Source of the DNA: Chryseobacterium wanjuense
GTDB taxonomy: Bacteria; Bacteroidota; Bacteroidia; Flavobacteriales; Weeksellaceae
DNA: 64,000 bases
NCBI RefSeq assembly: GCF_900111495.1
Contig: NZ_FOIU01000001.1
Location: forward strand, 1,364,001 to 1,428,000
Direction of reading: 5' to 3'
The translations under genes were made by a program, and so were the position numbers. Of the stretch, positions 32,936 to 40,809 are shown one piece after another. Position 1 is the first letter of the stretch; each line of letters begins with the position of its first letter. The notes below the pieces were generated by a model that was not told the origin of the DNA, did no database searches, and worked only from the letters and a program-made list of their open reading frames with translations.

Positions 32936-33919
32936 CTAGCACATTGTTTTTTCTCTCATCATGGGCTTTAATCCTAAAGTTTGCAGCATTTGCATATCTT
33001 CAGAAACACCCGGATTTGGGGTTACCAATAAAGTTTCTCTTTCTCCTGTAAAGATTGAGTTGGCTCCGGCCATAAAACACCATCCTTGCTCAAATTCTGT
33101 CATTTCGATTCTTCCCGCGCTCAGACGAACCATGGATGAAGGCATGACAATTCTCGCTGTAGCAATCATTCTTACCATTTCCCAGGTGTTTGTTTTTTCG
33201 TTGTCCTGAAGCGGAGTTCCCTCTACCCTCGCCAATGCATTGATCGGAACGGATTCAGGATGTTTCGGCATCGTTGCCAGTGTTAAAAGCATGGAAATTC
33301 TGTCTTTATGAGTTTCTCCAAGACCGATAATTCCTCCTGAACAAACGGTGATTCCCGCTTTTCTTACATTATTAATAGTGTTGATTCTATTATCAAAAGT
33401 TCTCGTTGAAATGATTTCTTCATAATATTGCTCAGAAGTATCCAGATTGTGATTGTAGGCGTAAAGACCGGCTTCCTGAAGGCGAACGGCTTGTTCTTCT
33501 GTCAGCATTCCCAGAGTGCAGCAAACTTCCATTCCAAGTTCATTCACCCCTTTTACCATGTCGATTACCCTGTCGAAATCACGGTTATTACGAACTTCAC
33601 GCCATGCCGCAGCCATGCAGAAACGGGATGAACCGCCTTCCTTAGCTTTTTTGGCATGTTCGATCACTTGCTCCGTTGGAAGTAGAGCCTGAACTTTAAT
33701 ATTGGTGTGATAACGGGCTGCCTGTCCGCAATACGAACAATCTTCAGGACAACCTCCGGTTTTTATCGATAGTAAAGTCGACATCTGAACTTCTTCCGGA
33801 TTGTGCCATTCGCGGTGAACGGTTGCTGCTTTATAGATAAGTTCGAGAAGGGGAAGATTGTAGATTTCCTCTATTTCTTCTTTGGTCCAGTCGTTTCTGA
33901 TTTGATTTTTTTTATCCAT
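32936..33919 (-). CDS. bioB: Biotin synthase (BioB)
   Basis: The 327-residue radical SAM enzyme has the CxxxCxxC cluster motif at residues 57, 61 and 64 ([12 protein letters not shown]), the BioB segments [15 protein letters not shown] and [10 protein letters not shown], and [16 protein letters not shown] holding ligands of the auxiliary 2Fe-2S cluster. It inserts sulfur into dethiobiotin to make biotin. Its ATG overlaps the bioD stop by one base, so the two are translationally coupled. Confidence 0.97.
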   Translation of the reverse strand: MDKKNQIRNDWTKEEIEEIYNLPLLELIYKAATVHREWHNPEEVQMSTLLSIKTGGCPEDCSYCGQAARYHTNIKVQALLPTEQVIEHAKKAKEGGSSRFCMAAAWREVRNNRDFDRVIDMVKGVNELGMEVCCTLGMLTEEQAVRLQEAGLYAYNHNLDTSEQYYEEIISTRTFDNRINTINNVRKAGITVCSGGIIGLGETHKDRISMLLTLATMPKHPESVPINALARVEGTPLQDNEKTNTWEMVRMIATARIVMPSSMVRLSAGRIEMTEFEQGWCFMAGANSIFTGERETLLVTPNPGVSEDMQMLQTLGLKPMMREKTMC

Positions 33920-34566
33920 TATTCTATTTTTTCTAATTGTTTTGTAGTATTTTCTATTGTTTCCGGTGTTATATCTTCAATGTCCGGAATTCGTATAATC
34001 TTTGTTTCCGGTTGAATATTTTTACAAATAATTCTTTCTGAGTCAGGTGGAAAATTTCCGTTAAGAATTAAATATTCCAGTTTTATTTTTCTTTGGTTTA
34101 AAGCTAAAATTGATAACAAGCTATGATTGATACAGCCCAAATAATTTCTCACGACCAATGCGACAGGAATGCTTAGTTTTTCAATTAAATCAATCATAAA
34201 ATCCTGATCATTAAGCGGCACCATCAAACCTCCTGCTCCTTCTATGATAAGATTATTTTGAGTTTTCGGTATTTTGAATTGATTTAAATTAATTACTTTA
34301 TTTTCCTCAAAAGCCGACTGGTGCGGCGATGCAGCCAATTGAAAACGATATGTTTCAGGATGGCAAACTACATTTTCTCCCACCCAATCTGTAATTTTCA
34401 TACTGTCAGAATGATGCAGATCTCCGGACTGAACGGGTTTCCAGTAGTCTGCCTTAAAATATTTTGTTAAAACAGCCGAGCAGACCGTTTTTCCAATTTC
34501 AGTTCCAATTCCTGTAACGAAAAGGAGTCTTTGTTCCGGGTTTTGTGTTTCGGGTTTTGTGTTCAT
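33919..34566 (-). CDS. bioD: Dethiobiotin synthetase (BioD)
   Basis: The 215-residue enzyme has the P-loop [20 protein letters not shown], the substrate segment [15 protein letters not shown] and the [10 protein letters not shown] motif. It closes the ureido ring using ATP, CO2 and diaminononanoate. The frame is open to 34620; the ATG at 34566 ([19 protein letters not shown]) was chosen because the extension only covers an interspersed repeat (34588-34611). It lies 82 bp after bioF and overlaps bioB by one base. Confidence 0.94.
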   Translation of the reverse strand: MNTKPETQNPEQRLLFVTGIGTEIGKTVCSAVLTKYFKADYWKPVQSGDLHHSDSMKITDWVGENVVCHPETYRFQLAASPHQSAFEENKVINLNQFKIPKTQNNLIIEGAGGLMVPLNDQDFMIDLIEKLSIPVALVVRNYLGCINHSLLSILALNQRKIKLEYLILNGNFPPDSERIICKNIQPETKIIRIPDIEDITPETIENTTKQLEKIE

Positions 34567-34587
34567 TTTTTTATATCCGTTATCATT

Positions 34588-34611
34588 GTCATTTCGACGT
34601 AGGAGAAATCT
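34588..34611. repeat. Short interspersed repeat, GTCATTTCGA...GAGAAATCT type, copy 1
   Basis: GTCATTTCGACGTAGG followed by AGAAATCT between bioF and bioD. A copy in opposite orientation, 20 of about 24 positions alike, is at 43347-43371. Similar short repeats are scattered in flavobacterial genomes. Confidence 0.6.
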
Positions 34612-34648
34612 GTCAATCAATATAATTCACTGTTAAACTACTTTTGCA

Positions 34649-35758
34649 CTAAACAAATTTTTTAATAATTCTCGTCAATTCTAGAATTTCCTCTTCTGTA
34701 TTAAAGCTATGCAGACAAATTCTCAACCTTTCTGTCCCTTCTTTCACCGTCGGACTGAAAACTGCATATGTCAAAAATCCATTAACCAATAATGTTTCTT
34801 TTAATGCCTTCAATTGATGATTATCAGGAACAATAATCGCCTGAATCGGGCTATTTTCCGCAGATGGACTTTTCAAATGCTGATCACGAAAAATTTTAAT
34901 ATTTTCTTTAAGCTTAATTGATAATTCACTATTCATATTTAAAAAATCATATCCTTTCTTGACGCTCATCCATAGAAAATCATGCGCTGAAGTCGAATAG
35001 ATAAAAGGTGATGCAAAATTGATCAGGTAAGATTTTACAATGTCATGAGTGAGAATAGCAGCACCATGAGTTCCGAGAGCTTTTCCGTAGGTAACCACTG
35101 TTGCCAGAACTTTTTCCTGCAACTGAAATTTATCAACCAAACCATATCCAAAAACTCCAAAAGCATGTGCTTCATCAACAATTAATTTTGCTTTATATTT
35201 TTCTATAATTTCAATAATTTCCTTAACAGGAGCCATATCTCCATCCATCGAATAAAGACTTTCGATTCCCACATAACATGATCCATCCTGCCTTTTTAAA
35301 ATCTGTTCTAAATGCTCAGGGTCATTATGTTTAAACTTTAATTTTTTCGCTAATGACATTTTACAGGCATCATGTACAGACCGATGAATTTGTTCATCAA
35401 CGATAATTGTATCATGACGGTTCGGAAGCGTTGAAAATAAAGCCAGGTTTGCACTATACCCCGAAGGAAAAAGCAATGCAGATTGATATTGATGTTCTTT
35501 TGCAATAAAGTTTTCGGTTTCAGTAACCATTGTACTGTTCCCGCTAATCAGCCTGGAACCGGTACTTCCGGATAACAATTGCGGATTTTCTGAAATATTT
35601 TTTAATAATACCTTTTGAAAATCTTTATTTCCGGCCAATCCCAAATAATCATTGGAATAAAAATCTATACCTTGCTCTTTTTGCCTTAAAATTCTTAAGG
35701 TTCCGCTTTCTTTTCTTTTTTCTAAAGCTTCCTGAAAATGGTGAAAATCATTAAGCAT
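34649..35758 (-). CDS. bioF: 8-amino-7-oxononanoate synthase (BioF)
   Basis: The 369-residue alpha-oxoamine synthase has FYSNDYLGLAGN, GSTGSRLISGN, the DEAHAFGVFGYG motif and the PLP lysine in VVTYGKALGTHGAAI. It condenses a pimeloyl thioester with alanine, the first committed step of ring assembly. It overlaps the upstream ferritin-like gene by 8 bp, so the two are almost certainly co-translated. There is no bioC, bioH, bioW, bioI or bioZ in the window. Confidence 0.95.
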   Translation of the reverse strand: MLNDFHHFQEALEKRKESGTLRILRQKEQGIDFYSNDYLGLAGNKDFQKVLLKNISENPQLLSGSTGSRLISGNSTMVTETENFIAKEHQYQSALLFPSGYSANLALFSTLPNRHDTIIVDEQIHRSVHDACKMSLAKKLKFKHNDPEHLEQILKRQDGSCYVGIESLYSMDGDMAPVKEIIEIIEKYKAKLIVDEAHAFGVFGYGLVDKFQLQEKVLATVVTYGKALGTHGAAILTHDIVKSYLINFASPFIYSTSAHDFLWMSVKKGYDFLNMNSELSIKLKENIKIFRDQHLKSPSAENSPIQAIIVPDNHQLKALKETLLVNGFLTYAVFSPTVKEGTERLRICLHSFNTEEEILELTRIIKKFV

Positions 35759-36374
35759 AATGAAGTTCTAAAACTTCTTTCGAAATGGCATTGATCCATT
35801 GCTCATGAAGGTCTTTTTCAATCGCTAAAACTGTTTCTGCATGGGTTTCCCAGTCATCAGAAAATTCATTTAGCTGATTAATCATTTCTTCCAAATGTCC
35901 TTCTTCTTCCAGAATGATAGATTTTACCATAACTTTAGAAGATGTTTTGGTAAGAATCTCCTGATAAACAGGATAAAGTTCATCGGCGCGTACTTCAATG
36001 GCATAAGTTACAAACAGATAAGCCGCATATTTCAATTCTTCTTTGGTCAATGAAAATGTTTTTTGAAGATATTTGCAAGCTTTGATATCTAAAGAGTGAA
36101 GATATTGCCTTGTCGCTACGGAAGCCAAAAGCTCATCTTTTTCATACGTTTTGCAGCTTTCCGGACTGATTTTTCCTATTTGTTTTTTTAGATAATAAGC
36201 ATGGCGATGCTCTTCTGCCGCATGCTTCAGCTGTATAAGATCAACTTTTGAAGGATGTTCGCACGCGGAAATTTTCCTTGCTCCCGCATTTTCCATGAAT
36301 GAAAGGGTGTTTAGCCATTTTGCGTGGGTTAGATGATGCTGAACTATTTTTTCTAAAAGATTGTAGAATTCCAT
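35751..36374 (-). CDS. Ferritin-like (putative di-iron) protein, first gene of the biotin operon
   Basis: The 207-residue protein is almost wholly helical with no signal peptide. Candidate metal ligands are spaced as in di-iron ferritin-like proteins: Glu28 (FMENAGARK), Glu55 and His58 in an ExxH (AEEHRHAYY), Glu127 or Glu132 (YAIEVRADELYP), and Glu157 and His160 in a second ExxH (LEEEGHLEEM). The gaps 28-55 and 127-157 are similar, as expected of two helix pairs. I do not know a named function. It overlaps bioF by 8 bp, pointing to a role in biotin synthesis. Di-iron enzymes can oxidise or cleave acyl chains, so a role in making the pimeloyl precursor is a hypothesis only. Confidence 0.8.
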   Translation of the reverse strand: MEFYNLLEKIVQHHLTHAKWLNTLSFMENAGARKISACEHPSKVDLIQLKHAAEEHRHAYYLKKQIGKISPESCKTYEKDELLASVATRQYLHSLDIKACKYLQKTFSLTKEELKYAAYLFVTYAIEVRADELYPVYQEILTKTSSKVMVKSIILEEEGHLEEMINQLNEFSDDWETHAETVLAIEKDLHEQWINAISKEVLELHYA

Positions 36375-36386
36375 TCTTTTCTGTTT

Positions 36387-36419
36387 TGGTTCAAAAGTAG
36401 TATATTGCCGGATGGTTCA
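36387..36419. promoter_or_regulatory. Divergent biotin/MocR control region: direct repeats and -7 box
   Basis: TGGTTCA occurs at 36387-36393 and again at 36413-36419, direct repeats 26 bp apart, as seen at sites of MocR/GabR/PdxR-type dimers. On the minus strand an exact -7 box TACTTTTG (36392-36399) for the biotin operon overlaps the first repeat. Binding there would block or alter that promoter. The gap between the divergent genes is only 65 bp. Confidence 0.6.
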
Positions 36420-36439
36420 GTGGTGCCAGTTTTTATATT

Positions 36440-37921
36440 ATGAATAGTCCGGTTGAGATTCCTTACCAAAGTTTTATTAAAATCAACAGAAATTCGGAAG
36501 TTGCCATTTATATGCAGGTGACCAATCAGTTAATTAATGCAATCCAGCGTGGCTTTTTACCTTTCGGAACAAAACTTCCGGGAACAAGAGCTTTGAGCCA
36601 ACTTTTACAGGTTCACAGAAATACGATTGTTGCGGTTTATGACGAACTTTTTGCGCAAGGCTGGGTCGAAAGCTTACCGAATAAAGGAACTTTCGTGATT
36701 AGAAAAAATGATGAAAAACCTGTCAGTTTTAATGATTTTAATCAAATAAATCTTAAAAATTATCCTAAAACCACCGGATTTACCTTTAAGACTTCCAATA
36801 TTTTAGATAACCCTTTTGAACGGTCAGACTGCGAGTTTGTTTTCAATGACGGAGTTCCGGATATCCGGCTTACCCAAATAGATCAGCATTCACGGATTTA
36901 CAGTTCAACATTAAAACGGAGGGCTCACAAAATTTCCCATTACAATCAGGATGGAAGTGAATTTTTTAAAAAGAATCTTTCTCAATATTTAAATTTATCA
37001 AGAGGATTGCCGATTTCGACTCACAATATTCTGATTACAAGAAGTACGGAAATGAGTATTTATATCGTTTCGGAAATTCTGCTTTCTGAGAACGATACGG
37101 TTTTGATTGGGGCTTTAAGTTATTTTTCCGTCAACATGATTTTTCAGAAAACCGGGGTGAAAATTGTTACCATTCCGATTGATGATGAAGGAATTGACGT
37201 AGAAGAAGTAAGGAAAATCTGTCAAAAACAGAAGATCAGGATGCTCTATCTTACGCCGCATCACCATTATCCGACAACCGTGACATTAAGCGCTCAAAGG
37301 AGACTGGAGCTTTTAAATCTTGCCAATGAGTTCGGATTTATTATTCTGGAAGACGATTACGACTATGATTTTCACTATGATAAAAGCCCGATTCTTCCGT
37401 TGGCAAGCGCTGATACCAATGGAATGGTGATTTACATAGGCTCTTTCGGAAAGTCCCTTGCTCCGGGTTTTCGCACCGGATTTATCGTGGCTCCGGAAAA
37501 TCTGATGACCGAAATGAGGAAATATCTTGGCATCATTGACCGGCAGGGAGATATTTTAATGGAACACGTTTTGGGAGAAATGATCGCAGAGGGAGAAATT
37601 AACCGTTATTTGAAAAAATCGGTAAAAGTTTATCAGGAGAGACTGGATTATTTTGTTCGCTTAGTTGAAGAAAATCTAGGAAATTATTTACAATTTAAAA
37701 AACCTTCGGGCGGACTTGCCATTTGGGCAGAATGGAAAATCCCGATCAATCTGATGCAGCTTTCCAGAAATTGCGGTCAAAATAACCTTTTTATTCCTAA
37801 AACTCTCCTCTACCAAAATAAAGACCTCACAGCCATGCGTCTAGGTTTTGGAAATTTTAATTTTGATGAAATGGAAAAATCTATCGAAATTTTTTCAAAA
37901 ACGGTAAAACGGATGTCCTGA
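36440..37921 (+). CDS. MocR-type (GntR + aminotransferase-like) regulator, divergent from the biotin operon
   Basis: The 493-residue protein has a GntR winged helix at about residues 10-85 (IYMQVTNQLINAIQRGFLPF, then LSQLLQVHRNTIVAVYDELF). A fold type I aminotransferase domain follows, with TPHHHYPTTVTLS, EDDYDYDFHYD and the PLP lysine in IGSFGKSLAPGFRTGF. MocR regulators sense PLP or an amino compound bound to PLP. It is divergent from the biotin operon with a 65-bp gap holding TGGTTCA direct repeats, so it probably regulates that operon. PdxR-like control of PLP genes is the alternative, but no pdx gene is near. Confidence 0.93.
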   Translation: MNSPVEIPYQSFIKINRNSEVAIYMQVTNQLINAIQRGFLPFGTKLPGTRALSQLLQVHRNTIVAVYDELFAQGWVESLPNKGTFVIRKNDEKPVSFNDFNQINLKNYPKTTGFTFKTSNILDNPFERSDCEFVFNDGVPDIRLTQIDQHSRIYSSTLKRRAHKISHYNQDGSEFFKKNLSQYLNLSRGLPISTHNILITRSTEMSIYIVSEILLSENDTVLIGALSYFSVNMIFQKTGVKIVTIPIDDEGIDVEEVRKICQKQKIRMLYLTPHHHYPTTVTLSAQRRLELLNLANEFGFIILEDDYDYDFHYDKSPILPLASADTNGMVIYIGSFGKSLAPGFRTGFIVAPENLMTEMRKYLGIIDRQGDILMEHVLGEMIAEGEINRYLKKSVKVYQERLDYFVRLVEENLGNYLQFKKPSGGLAIWAEWKIPINLMQLSRNCGQNNLFIPKTLLYQNKDLTAMRLGFGNFNFDEMEKSIEIFSKTVKRMS

Positions 37922-37989
37922 TTAATAACAATTTCAATAATTAAAATTTTATTTTTCTTACATATCATAAGGATTGGTTAGATTTTTGA

Positions 37990-39048
37990 ATGGTATTTTT
38001 TAAATCTAATTCACAAAAACCATTGAAACTAATCACATTTACAAATAAAGGTATTTACTGTCCACAGGGAAAATTTTATATTGATCCTTGGCGACCGGTA
38101 GATTTGGCGGTCATTACGCATGGTCACGCCGATCACGCCCGTTGGGGAATGAAAAAATATCTTTGTCATCATTTTACCAAACCAATTCTGCATCAGAGAA
38201 TCGGGCAAGATATTGAATGTCAGAGTGTAGAATATGGTGATGTTATCAATATGAACGGCGTGAAACTGTCCCTTCATCCTGCCGGTCATATCATCGGATC
38301 TGCGCAGATTCGCTTGGAATACAAGGGTTATGTGAGTGTGGTTTCAGGTGATTATAAAGTTCAGGACGACGGTTTAAGTACCCCTTTTGAGTTGGTAAGA
38401 TGCAATGAATTTGTGACAGAAAGCACTTTCGGGCTTCCGATTTACAATTGGCTGGAAGTTGATGATTTAAATAAAAAACTCCAGAGCTGGGTTTTAAAAA
38501 ATAAAGAAAACGATAAAACCTCAGTGTTCATCGGGTATTCTTTGGGAAAAGCCCAACGGATTATGAAGGCAGTTGAAGGTCTGGGAAAAATCCATGTTCA
38601 TTACTCTATCGGCAAATTAAATGAAGCTTTTGAAAACGTCGGAATTCAGCTTCCTGACTATGAAATTCCGGATTTTAGGGAGAGTGTAAAGCATGTTCAG
38701 GGAGAGATTGTTATCGTTCCGCCCGCTTTGCTGGATAGTAATGTCATTAAGAAAGTTCCGAATGCGGCAACAGCAATTTGCTCCGGCTGGATGCAGGTTC
38801 GTGGAGCCAGAAGATGGCGCAGTGCAGACGCAGGATTTCCTATGAGTGATCATGCCGATTGGAAAGGCTTATTGCAGGCTATAAAAGCGACGGAAGCAGA
38901 AATTGTTCACGTTACGCACGGACAGACGGAAATTTTTTCTAAATATTTAAATGAAATTGGAATAAAATCCGATGTTGTGGAAACTTTGTACGGAGATGAT
39001 GACGAGGAAGTAACGGAAAAAGAAATCATTGAAAATCCTGAGTCATGA
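37990..39048 (+). CDS. Ligase-associated DNA exonuclease, metallo-beta-lactamase fold
   Basis: The 352-residue protein starts as KGIYCPQGKFYIDPWRPVDL and has the metal motif THGHADHARWG, the HPAGHIIGSAQ segment, and the beta-CASP part ending SDHADWKGLLQAI and HVTHGQTEIF. This set is that of the exonuclease always found beside a LigD-type ATP-dependent ligase in Bacteroidota and Proteobacteria. It should trim 3' DNA ends. Its last four bases overlap the ligase start, so the two are coupled. Confidence 0.93.
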   Translation: MVFFKSNSQKPLKLITFTNKGIYCPQGKFYIDPWRPVDLAVITHGHADHARWGMKKYLCHHFTKPILHQRIGQDIECQSVEYGDVINMNGVKLSLHPAGHIIGSAQIRLEYKGYVSVVSGDYKVQDDGLSTPFELVRCNEFVTESTFGLPIYNWLEVDDLNKKLQSWVLKNKENDKTSVFIGYSLGKAQRIMKAVEGLGKIHVHYSIGKLNEAFENVGIQLPDYEIPDFRESVKHVQGEIVIVPPALLDSNVIKKVPNAATAICSGWMQVRGARRWRSADAGFPMSDHADWKGLLQAIKATEAEIVHVTHGQTEIFSKYLNEIGIKSDVVETLYGDDDEEVTEKEIIENPES

Positions 39049-40625
39049 AAAACTTCGCAGATTTGATCAATGCTTTGGAAAGCACCAATAAAACCAATGC
39101 CAAAATTGATGCGATCATCGATTATCTGGAACGCGCTCCGGATGAAGATAAAGTGTGGTTCATTGCTTTGTTTACAGGCAAAAGACCTAGGCGGAACGTG
39201 AATACAAATTATATGAAAGAATGGGCACTGGAAATTACAAAACTGCCTTTCTGGCTGTTTCAGGAAAGCTATTCTTCGGTGGGAGATCTGGGTGAAACAC
39301 TTTCGTTAATTCTGCCTCCCCCAACGAAAAAAATTGAGCGTACACTTTCTCAATGGATGAATGATATAATTGATTTAAAAAATAAAACCGACCTCGAAAA
39401 AAAAGAATTTGTTTTAAACTCCTGGAACGGTTTGGATTACACGGAACGATTGATTTTCAATAAATTATTAGGCGGAAGTTTCAGAATCGGGGTTTCAGAT
39501 AAGACGTTGATTAATGCCTTGACAAAATTCTCAGATCAGGAATCAAGCACCTTAATGCATAGTTTAATGGGAAAATGGCTGCCTGATGAAATTTCATTCA
39601 AAGAGTTGATTTCGGCGGAAAAAATTAACCCTGATAATTCAAAACCCTATCCTTTCTGCTTGGCCTATCCTCTGGAAAAAGAACTGGAAGAATTGGGAAC
39701 TCCCGACGAATGGCTGATCGAATATAAATGGGATGGAATCCGCGGACAAATCATTAAAAGAAACGATGAAGTGTTCATCTGGTCAAGAGGTGAAGAGCTG
39801 ATTACCGAACAATTTCCCGAAATTGCAGAAGCCGTACAACAGATGCAGGGCAATTTTGTGATAGATGGAGAAATACTTGCGGTAAAGGAAGGTAAGGTTT
39901 TAAATTTTAATGAATTACAAAAAAGATTAAACCGAAAAACACTCACCAAAAAAATGCTTTCGGAAATTCCTATTGAAGTTTTTGTTTACGATTTGCTGGA
40001 GCTTGAAAATAATGATTTAAGGGAAAAATCTATTTCGGCGAGACGGGCAATGCTGGAAGAATTATTGTTAAATGAAAATCCTCAAAACATAAAAATTTCC
40101 CAGGTTATAGATTTTGAAAAATGGGAAGAACTTGATCAGATACGGGAAAACTCCAGAGAAATTAACAGTGAAGGATTAATGTTAAAGCAAAAGAATTCGC
40201 CCTATCATTCGGGAAGAAAAAAAGGTGATTGGTGGAAATGGAAAATCAACCCGTTAACCATTGATGCCGTGCTCATCTACGCTCAGAAAGGGAGCGGACG
40301 AAGAAGCGCCTACTATACCGACTATACTTTTGCTGTGAAAAACGGCGATTCTCTGGTCACGATTGCCAAGGCATATTCGGGATTGACCGATAAGGAAATT
40401 ATGGAGGTAAGTAAGTTTGTCAATAAAAATGCTATCGAAAAATTTGGACCCGTGCGAACGGTAAAGGCAGAACTCGTTTTTGAAATTGCCTTTGAAGGAA
40501 TTGGGTTCAGTAATCGTCACAAAAGCGGTGTAGCACTGCGTTTTCCAAGAATCGTACGATGGCGGAAAGATAAAACGGTCGAGGAAATTGATGATTTGGA
40601 TGAGATCAAGAAATTGATACAATAA
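39045..40625 (+). CDS. ATP-dependent DNA ligase, ligase-associated repair cluster
   Basis: The 526-residue protein has an N-terminal DNA-binding domain (about 1-200), the adenylation motif EYKWDGIRG with the active Lys near residue 227, then FVIDGEILAV, SEGLMLKQ and a C-terminal OB fold beginning WWKWKINPLTIDAVLIYAQ. It lacks the polymerase and nuclease domains of full LigD. It seals nicks in the cytoplasm as part of a repair set with the exonuclease, helicase and PdeM encoded next to it. Confidence 0.95.
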   Translation: MKNFADLINALESTNKTNAKIDAIIDYLERAPDEDKVWFIALFTGKRPRRNVNTNYMKEWALEITKLPFWLFQESYSSVGDLGETLSLILPPPTKKIERTLSQWMNDIIDLKNKTDLEKKEFVLNSWNGLDYTERLIFNKLLGGSFRIGVSDKTLINALTKFSDQESSTLMHSLMGKWLPDEISFKELISAEKINPDNSKPYPFCLAYPLEKELEELGTPDEWLIEYKWDGIRGQIIKRNDEVFIWSRGEELITEQFPEIAEAVQQMQGNFVIDGEILAVKEGKVLNFNELQKRLNRKTLTKKMLSEIPIEVFVYDLLELENNDLREKSISARRAMLEELLLNENPQNIKISQVIDFEKWEELDQIRENSREINSEGLMLKQKNSPYHSGRKKGDWWKWKINPLTIDAVLIYAQKGSGRRSAYYTDYTFAVKNGDSLVTIAKAYSGLTDKEIMEVSKFVNKNAIEKFGPVRTVKAELVFEIAFEGIGFSNRHKSGVALRFPRIVRWRKDKTVEEIDDLDEIKKLIQ

Positions 40626-40665
40626 CTTTAATTTATAAACACAAAGAATTTATTTATAATTGAAA

Positions 40666-40751
40666 ATATTTTTCGTTGGCAAAGGCACTTCGTTCAGCAA
40701 TGATAACAGAAAGCCTTATCTGAGTGAAACGTCTTTGCGAATGAAAAATAT
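40666..40751. repeat. Long imperfect hairpin between the ligase and helicase genes
   Basis: The arms 40666-40697 and 40720-40751 match at 25 of 32 positions as DNA, and at 29 of 32 as plus-strand RNA if G-U pairs count. The loop is 22 bases. The excess of G-U changes suggests selection on an RNA fold. It lies in the 184-bp gap between ligase and helicase genes and may be an interspersed repeat or an attenuator. Confidence 0.7.
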
Positions 40752-40809
40752 GCAGAGAATATTTCAAAAAATCCTTGCGGACATTGCGTTAAAACAAAAA
40801 AAATAAATT

